64,000 bases of DNA from Nocardia suismassiliense (GTDB lineage Bacteria; Actinomycetota; Actinomycetes; Mycobacteriales; Mycobacteriaceae). Positions 1 through 7,676 of this stretch are shown here, one piece after another (within the stretch, counting starts at the first letter, position 1; the number at the start of each line of letters is the position of its first letter). The stretch spans positions 4,368,723 to 4,432,722 of the forward strand of contig NZ_LT985361.1 of NCBI RefSeq assembly GCF_900269665.1. The letters are read 5' to 3'. The notes under the pieces are model-generated. The model had not been told where the DNA came from and did no database searches. It saw nothing but the letters and a program-made list of their open reading frames with translations. The position numbers and the translations under genes were made by a program.

Positions 1-2727
1 CTGGGTTCCGGCGTCGGGTGCACCGAACAGTTCCAGCGACGGGATGTCGTGTCCCGGATGTGCGAGCAGCACGTGCAGATCCCGGATTCCTTTGGCGTCG
101 GGCAGGTGGACGGTGCGATCGGCGAACCGCAGCGTCCACACCGCGCCGTCGAACCGGAACTCGTTGTCCGGCGGTGGTGCCGGTGCGCGGACCGGCGGTG
201 GCTCCCGATGCGAAATCAGCCGCAGGTGGTGCCGCGCTGCCTCGACCCACGGCTGCGCCCGCATCCGGTGTGCCGCATCCGCTGCGGCCGTGAGATGTTC
301 GGCTGCGGCGTCGAGGTCGCCGTCGGCCGCCGCCACCCGCCCGAGCCAATAGGCGTACGGACCGTAGACGGCGCCGCCACCCGCGACCACCGCCCACCAC
401 CCGGCCAGCGGAACCAGCTCGGCGCGCACCGTAGCTCGCAGCTCCGGATCATCGAGGACGAGCGCGGCATACACCTGCGCGATCAGGATGGCGGGGTGGA
501 AGTGCCGGGGATAGAACTCGTACAGCGCCGGAAGGTCGCCGACGCCGCGCCGGACTCGCTCGACATCACCACGCCGGGCCGCCGTGATCACGTCCACGAT
601 CGCCGTGTACTCGCCCGCCAGCTCGCGATAGCGGTCCACGAAGGCATCGGCTTCCGCGAGATCGCCTGTGAAAAGAGCAAGGGCCCAACGCTGTTCGAGC
701 CAGAGCGGCACCCGATCGACTTCGCCGAGTCGTTCCGCCAGGGCGTACGCATCATCGATGGCCGTGCGCGCGTCCGCGAATCGACCGCTCACCATGGCCA
801 AGGCACCCGTTCGCGACAACGCGATGAAACGGAAGCGGGGATGCCGGGCCCGGTCCGCCAGTGCGCGGAACGCGGCCAACTCCGTGTGCACGCGCGGGTC
901 CCCGAGCTCCAGCAATGCGGCGAATCGCAGCAGGCGGCCTTGCAATTCGAGCTCGTCGCGGTGCATCCGGCGGCCGACCCGGGCGAGCTCGTCGGCCAGC
1001 GGCAGCCGGTCGCCGGCGGCGCCGGGTCGCCAGATCGCGTCGTGCCGGGCGAGTAGGCTCGCCGCGAGGGCGTCATCGTCCCCGGATTCCCGTGCCAGGC
1101 GCAGCGTTTCGGCACTCGCCCGGTCGGTGGCGTCGGGCCGCAGCGCATGCCCGGTATGCACCCGCACACGTGTCGCGGCGGCAAGCACCTGCACGGCAAG
1201 GGGATCGGTGGGCGGGCGTTCGGCCAGCAGCATCCGGTGCGCCTGGTCCATGATCTCGATCTCGCGCTGTGCCTCCCGTTCCGGATCGGGCATGCCCAGC
1301 ACGTGCAGCCCGAGCGCGGCCCTGGCGAACAGCTCTGCCGCCGAGCGTGCCCTGGCGGTGGTCAGCAAGGCCTCGTAGGTGTGGCGCGCGGCGGCCAGCT
1401 CACCCGAATCGCTCTGTGCCGCAGCCAAACCGAGTCCGACTGTGTCGCGCAGCTCGGCCTGGTTCTCGGGAATCCGGGTGAGCGCGTGCCGGTAGTGCTC
1501 GGCGACTTCACCTGCGGCCAGCCGGCCGCATGCGTCGGCCGCCGCGTCGAGCAGATACCGCAGCGTCCGGTCATCGTCGATCGCGTCGGCGGCGTCGTAA
1601 GCATGGTGTGCCAGGTCGCTCGGGGTCGCCCCGGAGACCTCTCGTGGCAGCTGCTCGAGCGCGGCGAGGATGGCGGCGTGGCGTTTACGGGCCTCCGCCT
1701 CGCCGATCCTGGCGCGCAGTGTCTCGCGGACCAGATCGTGCACGAAGGTGAACCGCTCGCCGGACAGCGGGGTGACCAGCCTGGCGCGTACGGCTGCGGC
1801 CAATTGTTCTTGCACGACGGCGATATCGCACCCGGTACTGGCCGCCACCACCGCCGCGGCGAACTCGCGCCCGACCAGTGCGGCGGTCGTCAAGATATCA
1901 ATCGCGGTGGCCGGCAGCGGTGCGAGGCGTGCGTCCAAAGTTTCCCGCACACCGGGAGCCAAGGTGTTGAGCGGACTGCCCGCCTGCCACAGGCGCGCGG
2001 CCTGTTCGACGAGGAAGGGATTGCCGCCGGACAAACTGTGCAGCGTGTGCACGACCTCCTCGTCGGCGTGCGCACCCGTCACGCTGCCGACCAGCGCCGC
2101 GACCCCGTCGACCGGCAGACCGGTCAGCTCGATGGTGCGCGCGGCAGTCAGCAACTCACCGAACACCTTTCGCAGTGACGCGTCGATATCGGTGTCGCGC
2201 ACGGTGCCGACGATCGCCAACCGCTCGAACCACGAATGCCGGGCGACGAAGGCCACCAACCTGATCGATGCCGGATCGGCCCGGTGCAGATCGTCGATCA
2301 CCACGAACACCGGCCGCAGCGCGCTGGCCGTGACGAGCGCCTCGGTCACCGCGTCCCCGATCCGGAACAGTGACCCGGCCGCGGGGTCCGGCTGTTCGGC
2401 CTCACCGATCAGGAAGGACAGCGCGTTACCCGCCGCATCGTCGACGGCGGCCCACTGCTCAGGGGTGGCGGCGCGCCGGAGTCCGCGCAGCACCTGCACC
2501 CACGGCCAGAATCCGGGGGTGCCGTCGCCGCGCCACGCCGTCGCGGTGAGCACCAGCACCTCGCGGTCGTCGAACTCGCCGACGACCTCGGTGACCAGCG
2601 TCGTCTTCCCGATGCCCGCCTCGCCGGACACCACAACCAGCCCACCGTGACTGGACACCGTGCGGCGCAACGCCTCCCGCAGCAGTGCCGCCGGGTGGTC
2701 TCGGCCGATCAGCCGCGTTCCCGCCAC
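1..2727 (-). CDS. Large ATPase-domain transcriptional regulator (LuxR/AAA_16 type), 3' end outside window
   Basis: The reading frame is open from a GTG at 2727 to the window edge (909 codons seen), so the C-terminus is missing. Residues 35-42 read GEAGIGKT, a Walker A loop, and residues 140-148 (VFVVIDDLH) form a Walker B strand. This is followed by a long alpha-helical, TPR-like region. This is the layout of signal-responsive STAND/AAA_16 regulators, which usually end in a LuxR-type helix-turn-helix. That DNA-binding domain would lie beyond position 1 and is not seen. The GTG was chosen because the IGRDHP segment preceding the P-loop begins just after it, and because the DNA upstream is a short gap before the next gene on the same strand. 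Target genes are unknown. A second protein of similar design lies at 61292-63694. Confidence 0.85.
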   Translation of the reverse strand, partial: MAGTRLIGRDHPAALLREALRRTVSSHGGLVVVSGEAGIGKTTLVTEVVGEFDDREVLVLTATAWRGDGTPGFWPWVQVLRGLRRAATPEQWAAVDDAAGNALSFLIGEAEQPDPAAGSLFRIGDAVTEALVTASALRPVFVVIDDLHRADPASIRLVAFVARHSWFERLAIVGTVRDTDIDASLRKVFGELLTAARTIELTGLPVDGVAALVGSVTGAHADEEVVHTLHSLSGGNPFLVEQAARLWQAGSPLNTLAPGVRETLDARLAPLPATAIDILTTAALVGREFAAAVVAASTGCDIAVVQEQLAAAVRARLVTPLSGERFTFVHDLVRETLRARIGEAEARKRHAAILAALEQLPREVSGATPSDLAHHAYDAADAIDDDRTLRYLLDAAADACGRLAAGEVAEHYRHALTRIPENQAELRDTVGLGLAAAQSDSGELAAARHTYEALLTTARARSAAELFARAALGLHVLGMPDPEREAQREIEIMDQAHRMLLAERPPTDPLAVQVLAAATRVRVHTGHALRPDATDRASAETLRLARESGDDDALAASLLARHDAIWRPGAAGDRLPLADELARVGRRMHRDELELQGRLLRFAALLELGDPRVHTELAAFRALADRARHPRFRFIALSRTGALAMVSGRFADARTAIDDAYALAERLGEVDRVPLWLEQRWALALFTGDLAEADAFVDRYRELAGEYTAIVDVITAARRGDVERVRRGVGDLPALYEFYPRHFHPAILIAQVYAALVLDDPELRATVRAELVPLAGWWAVVAGGGAVYGPYAYWLGRVAAADGDLDAAAEHLTAAADAAHRMRAQPWVEAARHHLRLISHREPPPVRAPAPPPDNEFRFDGAVWTLRFADRTVHLPDAKGIRDLHVLLAHPGHDIPSLELFGAPDAGTQ

Positions 2728-2757
2728 GCACCCAGCTTAATCGCCGCGCCGAGCCGC

Positions 2758-3240
2758 CTATTTCGCTGTGGGCGCCGCCCACATGTTCGACAGCAGTTGA
2801 TGGCTGGGCGTGTCGGCGAGCGACTGCATCGATTCGTAGATCCGCTGGTAACTGGTCGAGGCGATGCGCCAGCTGCCGTCGGCGTCGAGCCGGTAACTGT
2901 CGGTGTAGTACCCGGCACCACGGATCAGCACGTTGTATTCGGTGGCGATCACCGTGTCCTCGAAAGCCCATGAGCCGGTAGCGGTGTCGCCGTGCACGGT
3001 GATCTCGGGATGGTTCGCGATATGGACCGTGACGACCGCGGGCCCGAGGTTCTCCCGCATGAACGCGGTGATGGCGTCGCGGCCGTCCAGGGTGAGCGGT
3101 TCGCCGAGCGCGTGCGTGCCGTAGCGCCCGGCGGCGTCGACGGCGAGGGTGTCGCCGAACGCGTCCCACTGTTTGAGATCGAGCGTCCGGAAGTATCGGT
3201 ACTTGAGCTGACGGACGGCTTCGATGGCGGCGAGATCCAT
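2758..3240 (-). CDS. SnoaL-like / NTF2-fold protein (dehydratase-isomerase superfamily)
   Basis: A 160-residue protein with the NTF2 cone-fold pattern. A helical start (AAIEAVRQLKYRYFRTLD) is followed by an acidic/tryptophan segment and alternating beta strands (HIANHPEITVHGDTATG, WAFEDTVIATE, YYTDSYRLDADGSWRI). This superfamily includes SnoaL-like cyclases, ketosteroid isomerase-like proteins and bile-acid 7-alpha-dehydratase-like enzymes. The fold is clear but the substrate is not. The frame extends upstream to a GTG at 3264, which sits seven bases below a possible -10 hexamer (TATTGT, 3272-3277) and could be a leaderless start. ATG 3240 has no strong ribosome site. A KstR-like half-palindrome overlaps that promoter, which would fit a steroid or lipid role, but this is inference. 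Confidence 0.8.
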   Translation of the reverse strand: MDLAAIEAVRQLKYRYFRTLDLKQWDAFGDTLAVDAAGRYGTHALGEPLTLDGRDAITAFMRENLGPAVVTVHIANHPEITVHGDTATGSWAFEDTVIATEYNVLIRGAGYYTDSYRLDADGSWRIASTSYQRIYESMQSLADTPSHQLLSNMWAAPTAK

Positions 3241-3273
3241 CCGACCAGCGTGGCATGTCACCACTCAGTAAAC

Positions 3274-3287
3274 AATAACCTGTTCTA
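3274..3287. promoter_or_regulatory. Imperfect KstR-like operator (AAC-N2-GTT core)
   Basis: The plus strand reads aataacctgttcta. The published KstR consensus is TNNAACNNGTTNNA. Seven of the eight fixed positions match; the first T is replaced by A. The site overlaps the likely -10 region of the SnoaL-like gene on the minus strand, where a bound TetR-family repressor would block transcription. A single near-match can occur by chance. Confidence 0.35.
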
Positions 3288-3411
3288 ATTTGCTCCGTTA
3301 CGGTCTCGAATGTGTTCCGAGCCGACCGATGGGTACCTATCTAGCGAGGCATGTCGCAGCCAGTACATGTGCTCACCGCACCGAAAGTCTCGTCACGATC
3401 GGGAGTCCGCA

Positions 3412-3672
3412 GTGAACGACAGCCCTGTTACCACGCCCAACCCGCACGATCCGTCCCTCGATCAGGCGGTCGCCCTGCACGCGGCCGCGCTCCGGCTCGA
3501 AGAAGAATTCAACGGTCTCGTCGACGACCAGGCCATCGAACAGTTCCTTCGCTCAGCGTATGAGCACGTCGCCGACCACGCCACCATCGACAACTTCCTC
3601 CCGCTGCTCGCCGAGCGCTACACCCGAGAGTGGTTGTCCGCCATGGTCGAGGAGCAGAGCAGCCGCGCATAG
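3412..3672 (+). CDS. Stand-alone three-helix-bundle dimerization domain protein
   Basis: An 86-residue protein starting at GTG 3412, with gggag at 3401-3405 as the ribosome site. From residue 15 it is predicted all-helical. It carries the pattern LHAAALRLEEEFNG, then IEQFLRSAYEHVADHATI, then NFLPLLAERYTREWL. This matches the N-terminal three-helix bundle that precedes the phosphatase domain in some actinobacterial arsenate reductase / low-molecular-weight tyrosine phosphatase-like proteins. Here it stands alone with no catalytic domain following; the next gene is 177 bp downstream and unrelated. It may act as a small dimerization partner, but its function is unknown. Confidence 0.72.
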   Translation: MNDSPVTTPNPHDPSLDQAVALHAAALRLEEEFNGLVDDQAIEQFLRSAYEHVADHATIDNFLPLLAERYTREWLSAMVEEQSSRA

Positions 3673-3802
3673 TTGTCAACATTGGCTCCCGGCTACCGAG
3701 AAGATCCGTAGTGCTCTCCGTAGTTTCCGGGATGTCACCGCGCGCCCACCGAGGCACTGTGATGGGGCACACAAACGAGTGCGCCGGAAACGTACATGCC
3801 TA

Positions 3803-3818
3803 TTAGAAATACTTCTAA
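3803..3818. promoter_or_regulatory. Inverted repeat upstream of the IclR gene
   Basis: Perfect 6-bp arms ttagaa and ttctaa flank a 4-bp spacer, in an AT-rich island that stands out from the GC-rich surroundings. The repeat ends 31 bp before the IclR-family start codon. IclR proteins commonly bind such sites to control their own gene, so autoregulation is the simplest reading. Confidence 0.4.
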
Positions 3819-3849
3819 GCTCTAGGCGAGCACACAGTGGAGGTGAGCC

Positions 3850-4689
3850 ATGGCGGTCGAGGCGGTGACCCCTCCCGAATCCGGAGAGTTGTGGGCGGGA
3901 TCGGCGCCGATGCCTCGGCCGTCCCAGCCGCCGGTCTCCATGATCGAGCGAATGACGTTGATACTGGACGCTTTCGACGGTGCGACGCCGACGCTCACCT
4001 TGCTCGGACTGTCCGAACGCACCGGCCTGCCCCGCTCGACGGTGCATCGCATCCTGGATCAGATGATCCGGCTGCGCTGGCTCGCGCACGCCCCAGGCGG
4101 CTATCGACTCGGCATGCGCACCCTGGAGCTGGGCGGACTTGCCGCTGACCACAACGAGATTCGCGATGTGGTGAGCCCGCTGCTACACGACCTCTGTCAA
4201 CGCACCGGCATGGTCGGACACCTCGGTGTGCTGGACGGTCGCGAGGTGCTCTACCTGGACAAGGCGGGCGGCCGGTTCGCCGCCAGCATCCCGACGCGCC
4301 TCGGCGGCCGCATGCCCGCGCACAGCACCGCGCTGGGCAAGGCGCTGCTCGCATCCCTCGAACCGAGCATCGTCGAGACCTCGTTCCGAGATCATCTACC
4401 GCAGCTGACCGCCCGAACCATTTGCGACAGAGCCGAATTGCATCGTGAACTCGCCCGCGTCCGGCAGCGGCAGGGCGTCGCGGTGGACAACGAGGAGTCG
4501 GTGGCGGGCATCGCCTGTGTGGCCGTCCCGCTCCGCGGTCGCGGAGCCGCGGTGGCCGCCCTGTCGTTGTCCGGCCAAATCGGCGGCGAGCGAACAGTTC
4601 TGGATACCGCCCGGCTGGCACGGGTGCTGGTCGAGGTCGCGCACGAGGCGGGTCGTTCGCTTTTCCCGCGGCACGCCCGCTGGCGCTGA
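3850..4689 (+). CDS. IclR-family transcriptional regulator
   Basis: A 279-residue protein. After a proline-rich lead of about 30 residues, residues 31-90 form the winged helix-turn-helix (LGLSERTGLPRSTVHRILD, then a YRLGMRTLELG wing and linker). The remainder is the IclR effector-binding domain, with the typical GHLGVLDGREVLYLDKAGG strand, the MPAHSTALGKALLA segment, and the QGVAVDNEESVAGIACVAVP region that lines the ligand pocket. The start is an ATG with ggaggtgag just upstream. IclR regulators control catabolic or multidrug genes in response to small aromatic or carbonyl ligands. No catabolic operon adjoins this gene: downstream is the convergent hemC-like gene, 9 bp away, so the target is unknown. 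The nearby inverted repeat suggests autoregulation. Confidence 0.92.
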   Translation: MAVEAVTPPESGELWAGSAPMPRPSQPPVSMIERMTLILDAFDGATPTLTLLGLSERTGLPRSTVHRILDQMIRLRWLAHAPGGYRLGMRTLELGGLAADHNEIRDVVSPLLHDLCQRTGMVGHLGVLDGREVLYLDKAGGRFAASIPTRLGGRMPAHSTALGKALLASLEPSIVETSFRDHLPQLTARTICDRAELHRELARVRQRQGVAVDNEESVAGIACVAVPLRGRGAAVAALSLSGQIGGERTVLDTARLARVLVEVAHEAGRSLFPRHARWR

Positions 4690-4698
4690 GCCTGCGGG

Positions 4699-5628
4699 TC
4701 AGTGCGGGATCGCGTCGATGATCGCCCGCGCGCCTTGGCGCAGCAGATCCGCGCCGACGAAGAAACCGAGCGCCTGCGGATCTTCCGGGACACCCCATTG
4801 ACGGGAGTCCAGCCACTGGGCACCGTCCGGGCTGAACACCTTGCCGTGCAAGGTCAGTCGGCCGGTGCGTTCGGTGGTGGCGTAGCCGGCGATGGGGGAG
4901 TTGCAGTGCCCCTGCAGGGCGTGCAGCATGGCGCGTTCGGCATCGGCCTGGCGGTGTGTGTCCGGGTCGTCCAGGCGGGCGCCGAGTTCCAGCAGTTCGG
5001 TGTCGGTGGTCCGGCACTCCAGCGCGATGATGCCCGCGCCGATCGGCGGGCACATGGTCTCGAGATCGAGGGTCTCGGTGATCCGATGCGCCTGCTCGAC
5101 GCGGTGCAGCCCGGAGACGGCCGCGATCAGCACATCGACGTGGCCCTCTTCGAGCCGAGCCAGTCGAGTATTCACGTTGCCGCGCAACGGTTTCACCGTC
5201 AGGTGCGGGTAGTGCAGGAGCAGCTGCGCGGTCCGGCGCACCGAGCTGGTGCCGACCACGGTGCCCTCCGGCTGCTCGGCGAGCGGTGCGCCGTTACCGG
5301 TGATCACCGCGTCGTGCACGTCGTCGCGCGCCAGATATCCGGCGAACGCCAGTCCTTCGGGCACCGGGATATCGCCGGGAATGTCCTTGAGGCAGTGCAC
5401 CGCGAGATCAGCCTCGTCCACCAGCAGCGCGTGGTCGATCTCCTTGACGAAGGCGCCCTTGCCGCCGAGCTTCGACAGATCACCCATCCACCGATCCCCG
5501 GCGGTAGTGACCTTGACCAGCTCACTCTCCACCCCGAGCCCCGCAAGCAACCCGGCAACCTGCTCCGCCTGAGCCACCGCCATCGGACTGGACCGAGTAG
5601 CGATCCGAATAATGCGCGCACGCGACAT
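4699..5628 (-). CDS. hemC: Hydroxymethylbilane synthase (porphobilinogen deaminase) homologue, divergent
   Basis: A 309-residue protein of the usual length for HemC, which polymerizes four porphobilinogen units into hydroxymethylbilane in tetrapyrrole synthesis. Landmarks are IRIATRSSPMAVAQAEQV at the start, GDR at 45, HCLKDIP with Asp82 (equivalent to the catalytic Asp84 of E. coli), GTSSVRR with Arg131/132, LRGN with Arg149, and Cys242 in GHCNSPIAGY, the position that carries the dipyrromethane cofactor. Several segments depart from the usual consensus: VHSLKD is VHCLKD, and PAPGQGALAIECR is PPIGAGIIALECR. No other heme-biosynthesis gene is adjacent, whereas actinobacterial hemC is usually within a hemACD-B cluster. 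It may therefore be a second copy. The start at ATG 5628 matches the family N-terminus; an in-frame extension to 5679 is less likely. Confidence 0.88.
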   Translation of the reverse strand: MSRARIIRIATRSSPMAVAQAEQVAGLLAGLGVESELVKVTTAGDRWMGDLSKLGGKGAFVKEIDHALLVDEADLAVHCLKDIPGDIPVPEGLAFAGYLARDDVHDAVITGNGAPLAEQPEGTVVGTSSVRRTAQLLLHYPHLTVKPLRGNVNTRLARLEEGHVDVLIAAVSGLHRVEQAHRITETLDLETMCPPIGAGIIALECRTTDTELLELGARLDDPDTHRQADAERAMLHALQGHCNSPIAGYATTERTGRLTLHGKVFSPDGAQWLDSRQWGVPEDPQALGFFVGADLLRQGARAIIDAIPH

Positions 5629-5670
5629 GCCGAGCACCCTACGCCACCCCCAACCGCCCTCCGCCGCGCA

Positions 5671-5744
5671 GCCGCACACTTTCTGATTTCCCGCACAAGG
5701 AATCGCATGCGATTCGGTATGCGTGAAATCAGAAAGTGTGCGGC
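5671..5744. repeat. 74-nt concentric palindrome between divergent hemC-like and padR-like genes
   Basis: Perfect 20-bp arms (5671-5690 and 5725-5744) enclose a 34-nt centre whose core, aatcgcatgcgatt at 5701-5714, is itself a perfect palindrome. Both palindromes share the same centre (5707.5). The sequence could extrude as a cruciform or fold as a very stable RNA hairpin in either direction. It lies between two divergent start codons, so it is not a terminator between convergent genes. It may be an operator, a dispersed repeat unit or a remnant of a mobile hairpin element. Confidence 0.85.
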
Positions 5745-5809
5745 CGGATCGGGGACGCCGGGGGTAGGGCGAGCATGCTGCGCCAGCCCCCTGAAATATG
5801 CCTGAGCGA

Positions 5810-5825
5810 TATAGTTCTACTGGTG
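5810..5825 (+). promoter_or_regulatory. Leaderless promoter and start of the PadR gene
   Basis: A -10 hexamer TATAGT (5810-5815) lies seven bases before the GTG start at 5823. No ribosome-binding sequence precedes that codon. This spacing is the signature of actinobacterial leaderless transcripts, in which RNA starts at the first base of the start codon. No good -35 box is evident. Confidence 0.55.
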
Positions 5826-6443
5826 ACCGACGCGCAGGCTGTTTCGGCGAAAGCCGAGGTACCCGACCTTCCCACGACCAGCTGGGCCGTGCTCGGAATG
5901 CTCTCGCATGCGGACGAACTATCCGGTTACGACCTGAAGAAGTGGGCCGACGGCAGCGTGCAGTTCTTCTACTGGAGCCCGTCGTTCAGCCAGATCTATG
6001 CCGAGCTGAAACGGCTGGAGAAGTACGGCTACGCGACCTCGCGCACGGTGCTGCAGGAGGACGGCGTGCGCGGCAAGCGCATGTATGCCATCACCGCGAA
6101 CGGCCGTGCGGCAGCGGCGCATTGGGTGAACCACGCGCCGGTGGAGGCGCCGGTGCTCAAGCACAGCGTGATGCTGCGCGCCTGGCTGGGCCACCTGGCG
6201 GAGCCGGATCGGCTGCGCGAAATCCTCACCGAGCACATCGGTTACGCCGACCGGATGCGGGGGCTGGCCGAGGCGGACGCGGCGGGTGCGGGCGACGATC
6301 CGGCTCAGTCCTATCCGGCCGCTGTATTGCGCTGGTGCGTGCGCCATTACGAGGCCGAGGCCGAATTCGGCCGGGAACTGCTCGCCGATGTCGACAAGAT
6401 CGCCACCAAAGCTCTGCCGAAAGCGAAGCGCCGCGCCTCCTGA
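5823..6443 (+). CDS. PadR-family transcriptional regulator
   Basis: A 206-residue protein. The N-terminal winged helix (TTSWAVLGMLSHADELSGYDLKKW, then SPSFSQIYAELKRLEKYGYA, wing ending GKRMYAITANGRAA) is diagnostic for PadR. The C-terminal half (LKHSVMLRAWLGHLAEPDRL ... CVRHYEAEAEFGRELL) is the Vir-type helical dimerization domain of subfamily 1. PadR repressors usually respond to phenolic acids, drugs or membrane stress, often next to a transporter. Here the divergent neighbour is the hemC-like gene and nothing codirectional follows for about 290 bp. The GTG at 5823 was chosen over an upstream in-frame ATG at 5775 because a -10 box sits exactly at leaderless spacing. Confidence 0.9.
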   Translation: MTDAQAVSAKAEVPDLPTTSWAVLGMLSHADELSGYDLKKWADGSVQFFYWSPSFSQIYAELKRLEKYGYATSRTVLQEDGVRGKRMYAITANGRAAAAHWVNHAPVEAPVLKHSVMLRAWLGHLAEPDRLREILTEHIGYADRMRGLAEADAAGAGDDPAQSYPAAVLRWCVRHYEAEAEFGRELLADVDKIATKALPKAKRRAS

Positions 6444-6736
6444 CCGGTTGGCGTCGCCGGGGGGTGCGGCGCGACCGGATGATTTCCGGTGGGCTGCTGG
6501 AGTGTCCAGCAGGATGCTGGGCGTTTGCCCCGTGCTTGCTGAAGCGCGAGCCTTTCACTGCGGAGAATTTTCGTTCGCCGTATGGGCGGGCCGTCCGACT
6601 GCTTTCCTGATGGACGTCAGGATGGACAGTCCGTGAAGGAGCGCAGCGAGCGAACCATCTTGCAGCGCGTCCGGCGCGTGACGCAGCCGAGCGCTCGCGA
6701 GGCAGTCACGTGCAGGTGAACCGTAGTCGGGGAGCG
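6444..6736. other. Non-coding interval with a small hairpin and a dispersed 17-bp repeat
   Basis: I see no convincing gene here. A hairpin at 6494-6512 (arms ctgctgga / tccagcag, 3-nt loop) could end the padR transcript. Positions 6639-6655 carry gagcgcagcgagcgaac, which recurs exactly on the other strand at 29019-29035. The short reading frames crossing the interval are shadows without family resemblance. Confidence 0.5.
6639..6655 (+). repeat. Dispersed 17-bp repeat, copy 1
   Basis: The sequence gagcgcagcgagcgaac is intergenic here and is found again, reverse-complemented, at 29019-29035 at the 3' end of a glycosyltransferase gene. Both copies lie just outside coding sequence, as expected of a short dispersed genomic repeat. 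Confidence 0.5.
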
Positions 6737-7657
6737 ATGCACCGGATACCTATCAATCAACGACACGTCCGTTCGGGGTGGCTGTGGTCTGCGATCGGTT
6801 TGGTCGCGATCGCGGGTGCGGCGGTCTGGCTGACCCGCCCCGACCCGCTGCACTGTGAGACGCCGAGCGCGCTCACCCAGTCGTCGACCGCGCGAATGCC
6901 GGTGGACAACAGCGGTTTCACGCCGATCACCGCCCCCGTGACGGACCCGCAGCCGGTGGTCTCCGGTGAGGCGCGGTTCTACTCGTTCAGTCAGGGCGTC
7001 TCGTGCTCGTTCGCCGGACTGCCGCTGGACGGCTTCTATGTGGGGATGTCGACGCCGGAATTCGGCAGGGCCGATCCGTGCGGTGCGTACCTCGACATCC
7101 AGGGGCCGCGGGGCGACGTGCGCGCGCTCATCGTCGACCGTTGCCCGGCATGTGCTCCGGGACAACTGGATCTGAGCGTCGCCGCCTTCGCGCAGCTCGC
7201 CGACCTGTCCGACGGGGTGGTGCCGATCCGCTACAACGTGGTGCACAACCCGGAGCCGCCGCCGGAACTGTCCTATCAGGTGAAACCGGATTCCAGCAGC
7301 GCATGGTTCGCCATGCTGGTCAGCGGTGCCGGAAACCCGTTGCAGGACATCGCTATCCGGCATGTGCTCGGCGGCGACTGGCGGCCCCTCACCCGCGGCA
7401 TGGACAACTACTGGACCATCTCCGGCGCCGGGGCAGGCCCCTTCGTCGCGCGGGTCACCGACGTGCACGGCAACCAGGCCGAGATCCACGACATCGACCT
7501 GGAGCCGGGCGTGCACCCGACCGGTACCCGGCTCTACAGCGGGGCGCCGCCGGTCGCCGCGCCCGTGACCACGCCACCGCCGATCACCTCGCCGACCACG
7601 CTGGCCGCCGCGCCGCCACCGTCGTCGAGCCTGGTCTCCGCGGCCTGCCGCCCCTAG
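6737..7657 (+). CDS. Membrane-anchored expansin/RlpA-like protein (double-psi beta-barrel)
   Basis: A 306-residue protein with a single hydrophobic segment near residues 12-30 (WLWSAIGLVAIAGAAVWL) acting as signal anchor. An extracytoplasmic region follows. Residues of about 75-185 carry the double-psi beta-barrel pattern of expansins and RlpA: CSF, MSTPEFGRADPCGAYLDI, VDRCPACAPGQLDLS and FAQLADLSDGVVPIRYNVV. The second half resembles the beta-sandwich carbohydrate-binding module of bacterial expansins (WFAMLVSGAGNPLQ, YWTISGAGAGPFVARVTD). The end is a proline/threonine-rich tail. Bacterial expansin-like proteins loosen or bind cell-wall glycans without hydrolysis. The start at ATG 6737 has cggggag upstream; an in-frame ATG at 6710 is possible. 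It is convergent with the FAD dehydrogenase. Confidence 0.82.
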   Translation: MHRIPINQRHVRSGWLWSAIGLVAIAGAAVWLTRPDPLHCETPSALTQSSTARMPVDNSGFTPITAPVTDPQPVVSGEARFYSFSQGVSCSFAGLPLDGFYVGMSTPEFGRADPCGAYLDIQGPRGDVRALIVDRCPACAPGQLDLSVAAFAQLADLSDGVVPIRYNVVHNPEPPPELSYQVKPDSSSAWFAMLVSGAGNPLQDIAIRHVLGGDWRPLTRGMDNYWTISGAGAGPFVARVTDVHGNQAEIHDIDLEPGVHPTGTRLYSGAPPVAAPVTTPPPITSPTTLAAAPPPSSSLVSAACRP

Positions 7658-7676
7658 ACGCGGCTTTCGACAGGGC

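Noticed and set aside
6710..6736. Upstream ATG start for the expansin-like gene
   Set aside because: The ATG at 6737 has a clear ribosome site while the extension would place charged residues before the anchor without adding homology.
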